A program made the translations under genes and the position numbers. Source: an uncultured Thermomicrobia bacterium (lineage in GTDB: Bacteria; Chloroflexota; Chloroflexia; Thermomicrobiales; JALYUS01). From it: a stretch of DNA of 64,000 nucleotides. A model generated the notes under the pieces. That model ran no database searches. It was not told where the DNA came from and saw only the letters and a program-made list of their open reading frames with translations. Of this stretch, positions 61,000 through 64,000 are shown one piece after another (the first letter of the stretch is position 1; the number at the start of each line of letters is the position of its first letter). The stretch lies in contig CALBSO010000121.1 in the NCBI GenBank assembly GCA_937968015.1, positions 1 through 64,000 on the forward strand, written 5' to 3'.

Positions 61000-63900
61000 G
61001 TGGACTATCAACCGACAGCCGTGACACGGCCAGCGCGTGCCACCCGTACCATGCCGCTCGGCGGGCAAACCGCGCTCGTGGAAAGTTTCTCGGCGATTGC
61101 CGAAGCGCTCACCAGCAGCGGCGATCTCGCGACGGTCCTGCAGTGCATCGCGGAGGAGTCGTTGCACCTCCTCCATGCCACCTCCGCGCGTGTGCGCATG
61201 CCCGACGCGGCCGGTACGCATCTCCTGCTTGCCGCGCTCGCGGATGACGAAGAGGCGGATATTCACCTGCCGCCACCGGACCCGGCCAGTTATCTCCGGA
61301 CGGACTCCATTGCCGGCAAGGCATTCCGAACGAACCAAATCTACGTGGCGCGGGGCGCACCACGGCGAGGCGTGCCGGAAGAGCAGTATGCCCTGCATTG
61401 CACCGTTCCCCTAACGACACGGAATCGGACGCTCGGCGTCCTGACGATCTGGCGCACGACCGACCAGCCCTTCACCGCGGACGAGGTCGCGGTCGTCCGT
61501 CTTTTCGGCAACGCGGCGGCGCTCGCCATTGAGCAGGTGCGGCTCCTGACGGAGGAGCGGGATCGCACGCGGCGGATGGAGACGCTCACCGAAGTGGCGC
61601 GGATTATCAGCGCCGCGACGGAACGCGACGCCCTCTATGAGGCGGTCTACGCGCAGTGCGTCCGGCTCTTCGGCGTCGAGCATTTCTACATTGCCCGCAC
61701 GACGCCGGATGGCCAGTTGATCCCGGTGCTCTGGTATTCCTATGCGCATCGGCTGCGCGAGCAGGAGGGGATGCCCCTCCCGCCGCGCCTCGGCCAGTGC
61801 GTCATCGAGGATAACAAGCCAATCAATACGGCGGACGCGGGCGCGGAATACCTGCGGCGCGGCCTTACCTCCCCGCAAGGCGACCAGTGGGGCGAGCGAG
61901 TCCACACCTATCATATGCCCTGGATGGGCGTGCCAATCCGCGAGGGCGACCAGGCATCCGGCGTCATCGCCACGAATGGCCGCCCGACACCGTACACGGA
62001 CGAGGAGTGTACGGTGCTGCTCGCTATCGCCGACCAGGTCGGCGTGGCGATGCGGAATATTGATCTGCTCGATGAACAGCGCGCCCGCGCCGCACGGATG
62101 GAGACGCTGACCGAAGTTGCCCGCGCGATCAGCGCGGCGACGGACCTTTCCACCCTTTACGAGGCCGTACACGAGCAGTGCGGCCGCCTCTTCAGTGTCG
62201 AGAGTTTCTATATCGCCCATGTGCGCGAGACGACGGGCGAGGTAATACCGGACCTCTGGTATACCGGTGGCAAGCGGCGGCCCGAAATGGAGGGCGAACC
62301 GCTCGAAGGCAGTCTGAGCGCCATCGTCGCTGAAACGCGCCAGCCGCTCATCACGGATGATTACATCGCCGAATGCAAGCGGCATGGCATCCCGATGGAC
62401 TACCCGACCGACCCCAATGATGTGGGCGATACCTGGATGGGCGTGCCGCTCATGGCGGGGCATACATTGCTCGGAGTGATGGTCGTCAACGGCAAGCGGG
62501 AGCCATACAGCGACGACGAGCAGGAAGCATTCATGGCAATCGCCAACCAGGTGACCGTCGCGCTGACGAACGCGCGCCTCCTGCAAGAGAAAGAGGCGCG
62601 CGCGACGCGGATGGCGGCGCTCGCCGATGTCTCGCGCGCGATCAGCGCAGTGACAGACCCGGATGAACTGTACGATGTCGTCTATCGCGAGTGCGGCCGC
62701 CTGTTACCAATGGCGAACTCGCGCATCTGCCGCATCGTCCCCGAAACTGGCGCGGTGATCGCGGAATCGTATTTCCGTAATGGCGTGCGGATGCGAGGGC
62801 TGGAGGGCAACGTCTTGCACGGGGGCCTTAGCCCGGTGATTCGCGATACCGGGCAACCACTGATGACGAACGATTACGCGGCGGAATTGGTGCGGCGAGG
62901 CATGGCGCTGCCAGACATGCCGCTGCCGCCGCCGAACTCCTCATGGCTCGGCGTGCCGGTCATCCAGGGCGATGAGGTCTACGGGATCATCTCGCTCAAC
63001 ACGACCGCACGGCGATTGACGACCGAGGACCGCGACACGCTGCTCGCCATCGCCAACCAGGTCGGTATCGCGATGGCGAACGCCCGCCTGATCACCCGCG
63101 AGCGCGCGCGCGCGGCGCGCATGGCGACGCTGACGGAGATCGCGCGATTCATCAGCGCGACGACCGACCGCGAGACGCTCTACGACGCGGTCTACGCGCA
63201 ATGCGCGCGCCTGTTCGCCGTCGAGAGCCTGCGTATTACCCGCGTCAACGCAGTGACGGGCGAGCAAATCCCGGAGTTCTGGTACATTGACGGTGTCCGC
63301 CGCTTCGACCGAGAAGGCATCCCTCTCCACTATGGCCTGAGTTTCATCGTCGCTGAGACCCGCCAACCGTTTCGCACGGATGATTACTACGCGGAGCGCG
63401 TTTCGCGCGGTATCCCGGTCTCGAAACCCCTGAACAGTGGTACGTCGTTCGAGGCGAAAGCATGGCTCGGCGCGCCGCTGCTCGCGGGTGATACGCTGCT
63501 CGGCGTGATCGCCATCTATGGCAAATTGAGCGCCTATACCACCGATGAGAAGGAAGCGTTCGTCGCCATCGTCAACCAGGTCAGCGTCGCCCTACAGAAT
63601 ATCGAATTGATCGAGCGCGAGCGGACGCGCGCCGAGCGACTGGCGATCCTCAACGACATCTCGCGGACGATTAGCGCCGTACTCGATCTTGAACCACTCC
63701 TTGGGGCGATTGCGCGCGAGTGCATGCGCCTCGTAGATCTGCAATTCCCTCTGATCGGCTATCGCGCCGCCACCGGTGGCTGGATCACTGCCACGGGCGT
63801 ATCGGGAGTTATCGGTCACCATGATGAGAGGACAGGCATCGGCCCCCTCGCTACGGTCGTCATCGGGAACCGAACGCCGCTCTTCGTCGCCGATTACCAC

Positions 63901-64000
63901 GCGGCGTGCCACGAGCGCGGTCTCGTACCCGCCGTGCTGCCGGCTCTGGATCTTCCGCTGGGATGGATCGGCGTCCCGATGGTGATCGGCGCGCACGTCG
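61000..64000 (+). CDS. Multi-GAF sensor protein (partial, runs off the window)
   Basis: The open frame starts at GTG 61000 (GGGAGGA is 10 bases upstream) and continues to the end without a stop, at least 1000 residues. It contains about six tandem GAF domains of roughly 170 residues, each with an EARIISAATE/ITRVNAVTGE-type start, WYTGG-type core and a WMGVPLMAGHTLLGVMVVNG-type end, joined by short helices (RMETLTEVARAISA). GAF domains bind small ligands or chromophores. The output, probably a histidine kinase or GGDEF domain, lies beyond 64000. The divergent receiver at 60823 is a possible partner. Confidence 0.88.
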   Translation, partial: MDYQPTAVTRPARATRTMPLGGQTALVESFSAIAEALTSSGDLATVLQCIAEESLHLLHATSARVRMPDAAGTHLLLAALADDEEADIHLPPPDPASYLRTDSIAGKAFRTNQIYVARGAPRRGVPEEQYALHCTVPLTTRNRTLGVLTIWRTTDQPFTADEVAVVRLFGNAAALAIEQVRLLTEERDRTRRMETLTEVARIISAATERDALYEAVYAQCVRLFGVEHFYIARTTPDGQLIPVLWYSYAHRLREQEGMPLPPRLGQCVIEDNKPINTADAGAEYLRRGLTSPQGDQWGERVHTYHMPWMGVPIREGDQASGVIATNGRPTPYTDEECTVLLAIADQVGVAMRNIDLLDEQRARAARMETLTEVARAISAATDLSTLYEAVHEQCGRLFSVESFYIAHVRETTGEVIPDLWYTGGKRRPEMEGEPLEGSLSAIVAETRQPLITDDYIAECKRHGIPMDYPTDPNDVGDTWMGVPLMAGHTLLGVMVVNGKREPYSDDEQEAFMAIANQVTVALTNARLLQEKEARATRMAALADVSRAISAVTDPDELYDVVYRECGRLLPMANSRICRIVPETGAVIAESYFRNGVRMRGLEGNVLHGGLSPVIRDTGQPLMTNDYAAELVRRGMALPDMPLPPPNSSWLGVPVIQGDEVYGIISLNTTARRLTTEDRDTLLAIANQVGIAMANARLITRERARAARMATLTEIARFISATTDRETLYDAVYAQCARLFAVESLRITRVNAVTGEQIPEFWYIDGVRRFDREGIPLHYGLSFIVAETRQPFRTDDYYAERVSRGIPVSKPLNSGTSFEAKAWLGAPLLAGDTLLGVIAIYGKLSAYTTDEKEAFVAIVNQVSVALQNIELIERERTRAERLAILNDISRTISAVLDLEPLLGAIARECMRLVDLQFPLIGYRAATGGWITATGVSGVIGHHDERTGIGPLATVVIGNRTPLFVADYHAACHERGLVPAVLPALDLPLGWIGVPMVIGAHV

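Overview
The window is about 63% GC by eye. It looks like a chromosomal segment of a Chloroflexota bacterium. This is an inference. It rests on secreted proteins with a C-terminal repeat ending in a GQHYYKWRY-type motif, SARP-like BTAD regulators paired with tiny companion proteins, Thr/Pro-rich linkers after single membrane spans, and a phage-tail-like locus with Chloroflexota/Actinobacteria-type organisation. No rRNA, CRISPR array or replication origin was seen. One tRNA-Glu(CTC) and one complete IS1182-like element are present.

Region 1 (1-6.8 kb) holds an NHLRC2-like thioredoxin/NHL protein, a histidine phosphatase, a membrane-anchored Ser/Thr pseudokinase (minus strand) and two overlapping YkgJ-type cysteine-cluster proteins. 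Region 2 (7.2-34.6 kb, plus strand) is a near-complete extracellular contractile injection system (eCIS). In order it encodes a BTAD regulator, a small companion, a DUF4255 terminator-like protein, an AAA ATPase, a DUF4157 protein, a second DUF4255 protein with a carboxypeptidase-regulatory domain, sheath, tube 1, a small assembly protein, a short helix-motif protein, tube 2, an 880-residue disordered HExxH protein, a LysM cap protein, a VgrG-like spike, PAAR, gp25, a gp6/J baseplate protein, an FHA-tail protein I fusion, a large Ser/Thr kinase, and a 1721-residue DUF4157 toxin-like protein.

The most unusual part is the 3' end of that operon. A baseplate protein carries an FHA (phosphothreonine-reading) domain. 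The next gene, overlapping by 4 bp, is an apparently active transmembrane Ser/Thr kinase with its own FHA domain. Its outer part ends in an 11-residue-repeat stalk and a cupredoxin domain with all four type-1 copper ligands. The following DUF4157 protein carries three DEExT[L/R]V[D/E] motifs, which look like kinase/FHA sites, and ends in a predicted papain-like Cys-His-Asp domain. Together these suggest, as inference, a phosphorylation-gated injection apparatus that senses copper or redox outside the cell. No tail-fibre or classic tape-measure gene was recognised.

Region 3 (34.6-41.2 kb, minus strand) has a secreted beta-helix protein and a 1412-residue membrane-anchored C39/lytic-transglycosylase/HYR protein. 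Region 4 (41.4-64 kb) is mixed metabolism and regulation: tRNA-Glu, a glycosyltransferase, an M24 protein with degenerate metal ligands, a rubredoxin-like/metallo-beta-lactamase protein, a nitroreductase, a PAS fragment, an IS1182-like element, a PhzS-like monooxygenase with an SDR, a PadR-linked ABC-2 exporter with clear promoters and a shared operator-like sequence, a sugar kinase, DUF2203, an SRPBCC protein, an MFS transporter, a MetE-like protein, a stand-alone receiver, and a multi-GAF protein that runs off the right edge.
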